Part shown: piece after piece, positions 25,253 through 32,603 of the stretch
Numbering within the stretch: the first letter of the stretch is position 1
Layout of the letters: each line of letters starts with the position of its first letter
Source: Streptomyces sp. NBC_00285
GTDB taxonomy: Bacteria > Actinomycetota > Actinomycetes > Streptomycetales > Streptomycetaceae
Assembly (NCBI RefSeq): GCF_036174265.1
Contig: NZ_CP108055.1
Location: 7,688,001 to 7,752,000, forward strand
Direction of reading: 5' to 3'
Length of the DNA: 64,000 nt
The notes under the pieces: model-generated
The model's input: the letters and a program-made list of their open reading frames with translations, nothing else
What the model was told of the DNA's origin: nothing
The model's database searches: none
Made by a program: the position numbers and the translations under genes

Positions 25253-26587
25253 TCAGATGCGGGTGAAGGCCTGCTCGATGATGTCGAGGCCCTCGTTCAG
25301 GAGGTCCTCGCCGATGACGAGCGGGGGCAGGAAGCGCAGGACGTTGCCGTAGGTGCCACAGGTCAGGACCAGCAGGCCCTCCTGGTGGCAGGCCTTGGCG
25401 AGCGCGGCGGTCGCCTCCGGGTCCGGCTCCTTGGTCGCACGGTCCTTCACGAGCTCGATGGCGATCATGGCGCCGCGGCCGCGGATGTCGCCGATGACGT
25501 CGAACTTCTCGGCCATCGCGGTGAGGCGGGCCTTCATCGTCGCCTCGATCGCCTTCGCCCTCGCGTTGAGGTCGAGCTCCTTCATGGTCTCGATCGAGCC
25601 GAGCGCGCCCGCGCAGGCGACCGGGTTTCCGCCGTAGGTGCCGCCCAGGCCACCCGCGTGGGCGGCGTCCATGATCTCGGCGCGCCCGGTGACGGCGGCG
25701 AGCGGGAGGCCGCCGGCGATGCCCTTGGCGGTGGTGATCAGGTCGGGGACGATGCCCTCGTCCTCACAGGCGAACCACTGGCCGGTACGGCAGAAGCCGG
25801 ACTGGATCTCGTCGGCGACGAAGACGATGCCGTTGGCCCTCGCGAACTCGCTGATCGCGGGCAGGAAACCCTTGGCGGGCTCGATGAAGCCGCCCTCGCC
25901 GAGGACCGGCTCGATGATGATCGCGGCGACGTTCTCCGCGCCGACCTGCTTGGAGATCTGGTCGACGGCCTGGGCGGCGGCCTCCGGTCCGGCGTTCTCG
26001 GGGCCGGTCGGCCAGCGGTAGCCGTACGCCACCGGCACGCGGTAGACCTCGGGCGCGAACGGCCCGAAGCCGTGCTTGTACGGCATGTTCTTCGCCGTCA
26101 GCGCCATCGTGAGGTTGGTGCGGCCGTGGTACCCGTGGTCGAACACGACCACGGCCTGCCGCTTCGTGTACGCCCGCGCGATCTTGACGGCGTTCTCGAC
26201 GGCCTCGGCACCGCTGTTGAACAGGGCCGACTTCTTGGCGTGGTCACCCGGGGTGAGCTCGGCGAGGGCCTCGGCGACCGCCACGTAGCCCTCGTAGGGG
26301 GTGACCATGAAACAGGTGTGGGTGAAGTCGGCCAGCTGTGCCGTGGCACGGCGGACGACGGCCTCGGCGGAGGCGCCGACGCTGGTTACGGCGATGCCGG
26401 AACCGAAGTCGATGAGCCGGTTCCCGTCGACGTCCTCGATGATCCCGCCGCCCGCGCGCGCTGTGAACACGGGGAGCACGGACCCCACACCCTGCGCCAC
26501 CGCGGCGACGCGGCGGGCCTGAAGCTCCTGGGACTTGGGCCCGGGGATGGCGGTGACGATGCGGCGCTCCTGCGGAAGTGCGGTCAT
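25253..26587 (-). CDS. gabT: 4-aminobutyrate aminotransferase
   Basis: 444 residues from ATG 26587, behind AGGAG. Class III aminotransferase residues are NSGAEAVENAVKIAR (124-138), the ring-stacking HGYHGR region, Asp259 in ADEIQSGF and Schiff-base Lys288 in TTAKGIAGG. Length and motifs fit GabT/PuuE, which passes the amino group of GABA to 2-oxoglutarate and yields succinate semialdehyde. It would finish the polyamine route encoded upstream. No succinate-semialdehyde dehydrogenase is recognised beside it, unless the 30991 dehydrogenase fills that role. Confidence 0.88.
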   Translation of the reverse strand: MTALPQERRIVTAIPGPKSQELQARRVAAVAQGVGSVLPVFTARAGGGIIEDVDGNRLIDFGSGIAVTSVGASAEAVVRRATAQLADFTHTCFMVTPYEGYVAVAEALAELTPGDHAKKSALFNSGAEAVENAVKIARAYTKRQAVVVFDHGYHGRTNLTMALTAKNMPYKHGFGPFAPEVYRVPVAYGYRWPTGPENAGPEAAAQAVDQISKQVGAENVAAIIIEPVLGEGGFIEPAKGFLPAISEFARANGIVFVADEIQSGFCRTGQWFACEDEGIVPDLITTAKGIAGGLPLAAVTGRAEIMDAAHAGGLGGTYGGNPVACAGALGSIETMKELDLNARAKAIEATMKARLTAMAEKFDVIGDIRGRGAMIAIELVKDRATKEPDPEATAALAKACHQEGLLVLTCGTYGNVLRFLPPLVIGEDLLNEGLDIIEQAFTRI

Positions 26588-26756
26588 GAGGGGCTCCTGG
26601 GGTGGTGCGGGCGTTGACTTCGCGGACTCTGTCCAGTCTTTTCTTGCAGGCTAGGACGGGGGAGGAGGGGTGGGCATGCTCCATGTGGGCGTTGTCGGGG
26701 GTGTGGGTTGTCCGCGGTGGACATAGCCGGTTTCCGGAGCGGTGTGACGCATCGGC

Positions 26757-26795
26757 CCCGCAAACCGTGAACTCCCTTTGCGGGCGCGTTAGATT
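26757..26795 (+). promoter_or_regulatory. Predicted promoter with overlapping inverted repeat before the 26840 gene
   Basis: CCCGCAAA (26757-26764) and TTTGCGGG (26777-26784) form an 8-bp inverted repeat. A -10-like TAGATT lies at 26790-26795, with a weak -35 (TGAACT, 26768-26773) inside the repeat. A protein bound to the repeat would cover the promoter. Confidence 0.4.
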
Positions 26796-26839
26796 GGCCG
26801 CTGACGGTGGACGGAACGGCTGGTCAGGGAGCAGGGGCG

Positions 26840-28981
26840 ATGGACAGCGACGGGACGCAGGACGCGCGGGGTACGCATGCGAATCCTGTGCCACGACCCG
26901 CGGGGCCGCGCGAGCCCTCCGTGGTCCCGCCGATGCCCTCCCGGGCACCCGGGATGCCCCCAGTGCCGGACGGCTCGGCGTTCCTGGGCTGGCTGAGGGC
27001 GCCGCGCCCCGAGGCTGCCCCCGGTGTGTGGCGCTTCGGCCATCAGCCCCGGCCGGAGAAGGAGCCGGAGCAGATCCCGACGCGGCAGCTGGTGAGTGGC
27101 GCGGTGATCGGATTCCTTTGCGGGTGGCTGCTCTGCTCCCTGTTGAACAACGGTTACCTGGGCGGCTACTGGTTCTGGCCGTGGTACGTGTTGGCGCCCG
27201 ATTCGTGGACTCATGGGCAAGCGGGCTGGCTGGGTGCCCTTTCCTACGTCTACAAGTATTTGTTCTTCGCCGGCATCTTCGCGGTCTTCGGGAAGATCAG
27301 TCGCTGGGGCGAGATCTGGCGTCGTTTCGGGCCGCCCGCCTGGAGTCACAAGGCCGCGGCGGCTCATGAACCGCCTCCCACTCCCGAGCAGGACCCCGCC
27401 GAATGGCCCCAGCTTCGTGCCGCCGGTGCCGCCGACGCCGCCGAGCGGCTCGCTGCCGAGGCCAGGGCCGGGTTGATGCGCGACGTCGACCACGCCCGGA
27501 TCGTGCGGGCCTGGCAGGGTGTGCGCAGTGGCCGGTTCGGCCTCGGCACGTTCACCGGTGCGGTGCTCCAGGACGGCGCCGCCGCCTGTCTGCATCCTTC
27601 CGGGGAGCGGGACCTGCCCGCCCGGCTCGCCCGGCACGACCTGATGACCGGGCAGGTGCGGCTGGGGACGACAGCTGACGACGCCCGTAATCCGTACGGC
27701 TACCGCGGTACCGGCCTGGGGCTCGCGCCCGAGCTGCTCGGCACCTCGCTGCTCGCCGTCGGACCGGCCGGTTCCGGGAAGACCGGGACCGTGATCAGGC
27801 CGCTCGCCGAGTCGCTGTGTCTGCACGCCCTCGCCGGACGGGCCGCCGTCGTGGTGGTCGGCGCGGCGGGCGCCGGGCTCGGACCGGCCGACTCCTACGA
27901 CGTCGTCGTACAGATCGGGAATCCGGACTCGGTGTACGACCTCGACCTGTACGGCGGGACGACCGACCCGGACGAGGCCGCGGCCGTGCTCGCGGAAGCG
28001 CTGGTCGGGGATCTCGCCGAGCCTCACCAGGGGGGCGACACCCGGCGCTCCACCACCGTGCTCGCCCAGCTCCTCGGCCCGTTCCGGGCGGTCCACGGCC
28101 GTTTCCCCTCCGTGCCTGAGCTGCGCGGGCTGCTCGACGGCGCCCCCGGGCCGCTGGCCGCGCTGCGCAAGGGTCTCGAGGATTCCGGGCAGGAGTCGCT
28201 GCTGCGTGAACTCGACGCGCGGGAGCGGCAGATGGGGCACGCGGGGGACGTGGGGGACATCCTCGCGGACCGGATCGCACTGCTCGACCGGCCCGCGTTC
28301 GCCGCGTTCTTCCAGAGCGCGGACCTCGACCCGGCGGGGCAGTCGCGGCCGTTCTCGCTGAAGGCCCTGGACCATCCCGTCCGCGTCCGTATCGACCTGC
28401 CCCAGCGCGGGCACGCCGACGCCTCGCGGATCCTGGCACGGCTGGTGCTCGCGCAGTTCACGGCGAGCGTCGCGGTGCGGGAGGACCGGTCGCTGTTCGC
28501 CTGCCTGATCGTCGACGACGCCACCGGGGTCGTGACGCCGGAAGCCGTGCGGGGAGTGCAGCGGCTGCGGTCCGGCAACGCCGGGGTCGTGCTGACGCTG
28601 CGGACGCTGGACGACGTACCCCGGCCGCTGCGCGGACCGCTGCTCGGGGCCGTCGGATGCCGGATGGCGCTGGCCGGGCTCACCCCGTGGGACGGGCAGG
28701 ACTTCGCCGAGGTGTGGGGCAAGGAGTGGATCGAGGCGCGGGACGTCACCGACCGGCAGATCATCGCGGAGACACCGGCCGGCAAGGTGCTGCACGCGGT
28801 GCGCCGGGTCATCACCGGGAAGGCGCCGACCGCGCGCGCGGTGACCGTACGGCAGGTCGAGCGGGAGCGGTGGTCCGCGTCCGAGTTGGCGCACGGGGTG
28901 CCGCCGGGGCACGCGGTGCTCTCCCTGACGAGTGTGACGGGCGAACACGCGCCGCCGCTGCTGGTGGATCTGCGGGGCTGA
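26840..28981 (+). CDS. Membrane-anchored ATPase of the TraG/TraD (type IV coupling) type
   Basis: About 713 residues from ATG 26840; an upstream in-frame ATG at 26807 lacks a ribosome binding site. A proline-rich N terminus precedes two membrane segments, at about 84-102 and 134-152. The large cytoplasmic part carries Walker A VGPAGSGKTGT (about 308-318) and a Walker B-like LFACLIVDDA (about 553-562). The order of two N-terminal helices followed by one ATPase domain matches conjugative coupling proteins and related FtsK/HerA relatives. No relaxase, pilus or replication gene is nearby, so a chromosomal role unrelated to conjugation is likely. Confidence 0.65.
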   Translation: MDSDGTQDARGTHANPVPRPAGPREPSVVPPMPSRAPGMPPVPDGSAFLGWLRAPRPEAAPGVWRFGHQPRPEKEPEQIPTRQLVSGAVIGFLCGWLLCSLLNNGYLGGYWFWPWYVLAPDSWTHGQAGWLGALSYVYKYLFFAGIFAVFGKISRWGEIWRRFGPPAWSHKAAAAHEPPPTPEQDPAEWPQLRAAGAADAAERLAAEARAGLMRDVDHARIVRAWQGVRSGRFGLGTFTGAVLQDGAAACLHPSGERDLPARLARHDLMTGQVRLGTTADDARNPYGYRGTGLGLAPELLGTSLLAVGPAGSGKTGTVIRPLAESLCLHALAGRAAVVVVGAAGAGLGPADSYDVVVQIGNPDSVYDLDLYGGTTDPDEAAAVLAEALVGDLAEPHQGGDTRRSTTVLAQLLGPFRAVHGRFPSVPELRGLLDGAPGPLAALRKGLEDSGQESLLRELDARERQMGHAGDVGDILADRIALLDRPAFAAFFQSADLDPAGQSRPFSLKALDHPVRVRIDLPQRGHADASRILARLVLAQFTASVAVREDRSLFACLIVDDATGVVTPEAVRGVQRLRSGNAGVVLTLRTLDDVPRPLRGPLLGAVGCRMALAGLTPWDGQDFAEVWGKEWIEARDVTDRQIIAETPAGKVLHAVRRVITGKAPTARAVTVRQVERERWSASELAHGVPPGHAVLSLTSVTGEHAPPLLVDLRG

Positions 28982-29057
28982 CGCGAGCTGAGGACCGTAC
29001 GGTGAGGCAGAATCGGGACAGGCCGTTCATACGTGGCGGCCAAATGATCACGCCTCC

Positions 29058-29099
29058 CGGAACAGCTCCCGGAACATCTTTCGGAACGCCTCGCGGAAC
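29058..29099. repeat. Four CGGAAC boxes at exact 12-bp spacing
   Basis: CGGAAC occurs at 29058, 29070, 29082 and 29094 in a degenerate 12-bp tandem repeat, 36 bp before the PucR-type regulator gene. Same-face direct repeats of about one helical turn suit cooperative regulator binding. Confidence 0.7.
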
Positions 29100-29134
29100 G
29101 TTTTTCCGACCACCTCTCTGAAGGTCCCGGCCCC

Positions 29135-30823
29135 ATGCCCCCCACCCTCGCCTCGCTCGTCCACCACTCCGCGCTCAAGCTGACCGTGCGCGCGGGCGAG
29201 GACCGGCTGGACGTGCCCGTCCGCTGGGCGCATGTCAGCGAGCTCGCCGATCCCGTCCCGTACATGGAGGGCGGGGAGCTGCTGCTGATCACCGCGCTGA
29301 AGCTGGACGCGGAGGACCCGGAGGCGATGCGGCGGTATGTGAAGCGGCTGGCCGAGGCGGGCGTGGTCGGGCTCGGGTTCGCCGTCGGGGTCAACTACGA
29401 GGAGATCCCCGACGCACTCGTCGACGCGGCCCGCGACGAAGGGCTGCCGCTGCTCGAAGTACCGCGCCGCACACCCTTCCTCGCCATCAGCAAGGCCGTG
29501 TCCGCGGCGATCGCCGCCGACCAGTACCGGTCCGTCACCGCGGGCTTCGCCGCTCAGCGCGAGCTGACCAGGCAGGCCCTGACCGACGGCCCCGAGGGGC
29601 TGCTCGCCGCGCTCGCCTCCCAGGTGGACGGCTGGGCGGCCCTCTACGACGCCTCGGGCGCCGTCGTCGCCGCCGCACCGGAGTGGGCCGGGCGCCGGGC
29701 CGCGCGGATCGTCGCCGACGTGGAACGCCTGCGGGAGCGGCCCGCGCCCGCCTCCTCCGTGGTCGGCGGGTCCGACACCGCGGACGACGACGACCGGGTC
29801 GAGCTGCACTCCCTGGGCACCGGGCGGCGCCCCCGGGCCGCGCTGGCGGTGGGGACGGCCGCGGCGCTCGGCACGGCCCAGCGGTATGCGGTGCACTCGG
29901 CGATCGCGCTGCTGACGCTCACGACCGAGCGGTCCCGTTCCCTGCAGGCGGCCGAGCAGCGCATCGGGGCGGCGGTGCTGCGGATGCTGCTCGCGGGGGA
30001 GCCGGAGCACGCGCGTACCGTCGCGGGCGATCTCTACGGCGGCCTTCTGGACGCGCCCTTCCGGGTGCTCGTGGCGGAGACCGTCGCCGTGTCGTCCGTG
30101 CGGATCCCCGTCGGGGCGCAGACCCGGGTGCCGTCCGTCGCGGTGCCCGCCGCCGCCTCCGGGACCGCCGCCTCCGGGACCGCCGCCTCCGGGAGCGGCG
30201 GCGATCCGCTCGGGGCGCTCACCGACATCGTGGAGTCCGCGGCGGCCCGGTCCGGCGAGGTCGTGCTCGTGGTCCCCGAGGGGGAGCGGCTGGTCGTGCT
30301 GGCCGCGGACGGCGGAGCCGCGGTCGCCGCGTGCGGGCAGTACATGGTGGCGCTGGAGGCGGCGCGGACCAGCGAGCGGACGACCGCGGAGAGCGAGGAA
30401 GAACCGGTCGTCGGGGTCTCGGCACCCGTGGGGCCGATCGCCGCGGCCGCCGCCTACAAGCAGGCCGTACAGGCACTGTCGGTCGCCCGGCGGCGGGGCC
30501 GGCTGTACGTCGAGCACGAACAGCTGGCTTCCGGGTCCGTCCTGCCCCTGCTCGCCGACGACGCGGTGAAGGCGTTCGCCGGCGGACTGCTGCGCCCGCT
30601 GCACGAGCACGACGCGACCGGCCGGGGTGACCTGGTGGACTCCCTGCGGGCCTGGCTCTCCCGGCACGGGCAGTGGGACGCGGCGGCCGCCGATCTGGGA
30701 GTGCATCGGCACACGTTGCGGTACCGGATGCGCAGGGTCGAGGAGATCCTGGGCCGCTCGCTGGACGATCCCGACGTACGCATGGAGCTGTGGCTGGCGC
30801 TGAAGGCGACGTCGGCGGACTAG
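29135..30823 (+). CDS. PucR-family transcriptional regulator
   Basis: 562 residues from ATG 29135; only a distant AAGG precedes it. The N-terminal PucR sensor domain spans about 1-130 (VRWAHVSELADPVPYMEGGELLL is its hallmark region). A middle GGDEF-like regulatory stretch follows, and the C terminus ends in an HTH_30 domain with LGVHRHTLRYRMRRVEEILG. A short in-protein repeat (AASGT three times, about residues 346-360) lies in the linker. PucR members control purine, amine or amino acid catabolism. Its neighbour, the 30991 dehydrogenase on the same strand, is the likely target. Confidence 0.87.
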   Translation: MPPTLASLVHHSALKLTVRAGEDRLDVPVRWAHVSELADPVPYMEGGELLLITALKLDAEDPEAMRRYVKRLAEAGVVGLGFAVGVNYEEIPDALVDAARDEGLPLLEVPRRTPFLAISKAVSAAIAADQYRSVTAGFAAQRELTRQALTDGPEGLLAALASQVDGWAALYDASGAVVAAAPEWAGRRAARIVADVERLRERPAPASSVVGGSDTADDDDRVELHSLGTGRRPRAALAVGTAAALGTAQRYAVHSAIALLTLTTERSRSLQAAEQRIGAAVLRMLLAGEPEHARTVAGDLYGGLLDAPFRVLVAETVAVSSVRIPVGAQTRVPSVAVPAAASGTAASGTAASGSGGDPLGALTDIVESAAARSGEVVLVVPEGERLVVLAADGGAAVAACGQYMVALEAARTSERTTAESEEEPVVGVSAPVGPIAAAAAYKQAVQALSVARRRGRLYVEHEQLASGSVLPLLADDAVKAFAGGLLRPLHEHDATGRGDLVDSLRAWLSRHGQWDAAAADLGVHRHTLRYRMRRVEEILGRSLDDPDVRMELWLALKATSAD

Positions 30824-30847
30824 GACGCGTTCCGAAAGCAGCGTCGT

Positions 30848-30906
30848 CCGCCCGTGGGGCGGGCCCGACGGCCCGACGGGGCTGGGGAGCGACCGCCGGG
30901 CGGTCG
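30848..30906 (+). terminator. Weak candidate terminator after the PucR gene
   Basis: Two small GC hairpins follow the PucR stop. One has CCGCCC at 30848-30853 pairing with GGGCGG at 30857-30862. The other has CGACCG at 30890-30895 pairing with CGGTCG at 30901-30906. Confidence 0.3.
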
Positions 30907-30990
30907 GTGTGCCAAACCGGTGTGCAGGTCCTCCCCACTGCTACACCCCGGACACATTCGATCCCGCCGCCCCGGCCCTACCGTGGGGGC

Positions 30991-32451
30991 ATGACTTCCA
31001 CCCACGCCTTCTGGCTCGCCGGCCGCCGGGTCGCCGGCGAGGACACCTTCGACGTCACCTCTCCCTGGGACGGCCGGCTGGTCGGCAGGGTCGCCGTGCC
31101 GGACGGCGAGCAGATCGAGGAGGCCGTGGCCGCCGCGTACGCCGTACGGGACGAGTTCGCCGCGACCCCCGCCCACGTCCGCGCGGCGGCCCTCGACCAC
31201 GTCAGCCGCGGGCTCGTCGAGCGCACCGAGGAGATCGCCCGGCTGATCTCCGCCGAGAACGGCAAACCGGTCAAGTGGGCCCGGGGGGAGGTCGGGCGTG
31301 CGGTGTCCGTGTTCCGGTTCGCGGCGGAAGAGGCCCGGCGGTTCAACGGCGGCGAGGCCCAGCGGCTCGACACCGACCTCGGCGGCCAGGGTCGCCTCGC
31401 GCTGACCCGGCGCTTCCCGAAGGGTGCGGTCCTCGGCATCGCGCCCTTCAACTTCCCGCTCAACCTCTGCGCCCACAAGATCGCCCCGGCGATCGCGGCC
31501 GGTGTGCCGATCATCCTCAAGCCGGCCCCCGCCACCCCGCTGTCCGGGTTGATCATCGGCGAGCTCCTCGCCGCGGCCGCGGCCGCAGGGGCCGAACTGC
31601 CCGCCGGCTCCTGGAGCATCCTCCCCGTCCCGAACGACCGCATGGCCGACCTGGTCCAGGACGAGCGGCTGCCCGTGATCTCCTTCACCGGTTCCGAGAA
31701 GGTCGGTTACGCGATCATGGACTCGGTGCCGCGCAAGCACTGCACGCTGGAGCTGGGCGGCAACGGCGCCGCGGTCGTGCTCGGCGACTACGCCTCCGAC
31801 GTCGACCTCGACTGGGCCGCGACCCGTATCGCGACCTTCTCCAACTACCAGGGCGGCCAGTCCTGCATCTCCGTGCAGCGGGTCATCGCCGACGCGTCGG
31901 TGTACGACCGGCTGCTCCCGAGGATCGTCGCCGCCGTCGAGGCTCAGGGCACGGGCGACCCGGGCGACGACGGGACCGACGTCGGTCCGCTGGTCAGCGA
32001 GGACGCGGCCAAGCGCGTCGAGGCGTGGGTGAAGGAGGCCGTGGAGGCGGGCGCGAGCCTGCTGACGGGCGGTGACCGCGACGGCGCCTCCTATGCGCCG
32101 ACCGTCCTCACCGACGTCCCGGCCGACACGGCGATCTCCTGCGAGGAGGTCTTCGGGCCGGTCCTGACCGTGCAGAAGGTGAACGGTGAGGACGAGGCCT
32201 TCGCCGCCGTCAACTCCTCCAAGTACGGGCTCCAGGCAGGCGTGTTCACCCACGACCTGCAGGCCGCCTTCCGCGCCCACCGGGCCCTTGAGGTCGGCGG
32301 TGTCGTCATCGGCGACGTGCCCTCCTACCGCGCCGACCAGATGCCGTACGGCGGCGCCAAGCAGTCCGGGGTGGGCCGCGAGGGCGTGAAGTTCGCGATG
32401 GACGACTACACCTACGAGCGGGTGCTGGTGCTCACGGGGCTCGCGCTCTGA
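30991..32451 (+). CDS. NAD(P)-dependent aldehyde dehydrogenase
   Basis: 486 residues from ATG 30991, behind a GGGGG tract. Catalytic set: Asn154 in APFNFPLN, SFTGSEKVG at 231-239, Glu255 in ELGGN and Cys292 in GGQSCISVQR. The PFNFPLN and SYRADQMPYGG signatures put it in the branch holding glyceraldehyde-3-phosphate- and lactaldehyde/semialdehyde-type enzymes, away from the two aminobutyraldehyde dehydrogenases in this window. Succinate semialdehyde oxidation would complete the GABA route, but this is inference from position. The PucR regulator lies 167 bp upstream. Confidence 0.78.
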   Translation: MTSTHAFWLAGRRVAGEDTFDVTSPWDGRLVGRVAVPDGEQIEEAVAAAYAVRDEFAATPAHVRAAALDHVSRGLVERTEEIARLISAENGKPVKWARGEVGRAVSVFRFAAEEARRFNGGEAQRLDTDLGGQGRLALTRRFPKGAVLGIAPFNFPLNLCAHKIAPAIAAGVPIILKPAPATPLSGLIIGELLAAAAAAGAELPAGSWSILPVPNDRMADLVQDERLPVISFTGSEKVGYAIMDSVPRKHCTLELGGNGAAVVLGDYASDVDLDWAATRIATFSNYQGGQSCISVQRVIADASVYDRLLPRIVAAVEAQGTGDPGDDGTDVGPLVSEDAAKRVEAWVKEAVEAGASLLTGGDRDGASYAPTVLTDVPADTAISCEEVFGPVLTVQKVNGEDEAFAAVNSSKYGLQAGVFTHDLQAAFRAHRALEVGGVVIGDVPSYRADQMPYGGAKQSGVGREGVKFAMDDYTYERVLVLTGLAL

Positions 32452-32484
32452 GAATCCGTGCGTCCCGCGGCGGACTCCACTAGC

Positions 32485-32510
32485 TAATGGGAACCATTTT
32501 CAGGTAGAGT
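32485..32510 (+). promoter_or_regulatory. Zur-box-like palindrome next to a -10 element
   Basis: TAATGGGAACCATTTTCA (32485-32502) is an imperfect palindrome whose reverse complement begins TGAAAATG, the half-site typical of actinobacterial Zur boxes. TAGAGT (32505-32510) immediately follows and is a good -10. No clear -35 is seen. It lies between two converging gene ends, where a promoter is not expected for either gene. Confidence 0.4.
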
Positions 32511-32516
32511 TGGCGC

Positions 32517-32585
32517 AGCGACGCTGACCCGCCGCCCCGAAGGGGCCCGGCACCGATGCCTTCCGGTGCCGGGCCCCTTCTTGTC
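32517..32585 (+). ncRNA. Candidate small RNA of about 70 bases
   Basis: Transcription from the -10 at 32505 would start near 32517 and end at the strong stem-loop 32539-32580, giving a short non-coding transcript. No ribosome binding site or credible small reading frame is seen inside. The alternative is a simple bidirectional terminator without a promoter. Confidence 0.35.
32539..32580. terminator. Perfect 17-bp stem terminator between converging genes
   Basis: GAAGGGGCCCGGCACCG (32539-32555) pairs without mismatch with CGGTGCCGGGCCCCTTC (32564-32580) around an eight-base loop. It is followed on the plus strand by TTGTC. It sits between the ends of the dehydrogenase (plus) and GH3 (minus) genes and can serve both. 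Confidence 0.85.
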
Positions 32586-32603
32586 GTCGGCCGCTCCGGA
32601 CCC

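Noticed and set aside
25025..26617. Plus-strand open frame opposite gabT
   Set aside because: It is antisense to an enzyme with complete catalytic residues, and its composition is that of a shadow frame.
29048..29120. Heptad-like FREAFRKMFRELFREA peptide read from the minus strand
   Set aside because: It is only the translation of the 12-bp CGGAAC DNA repeat in an antisense frame over the PucR gene, with no start or ribosome binding site of its own.
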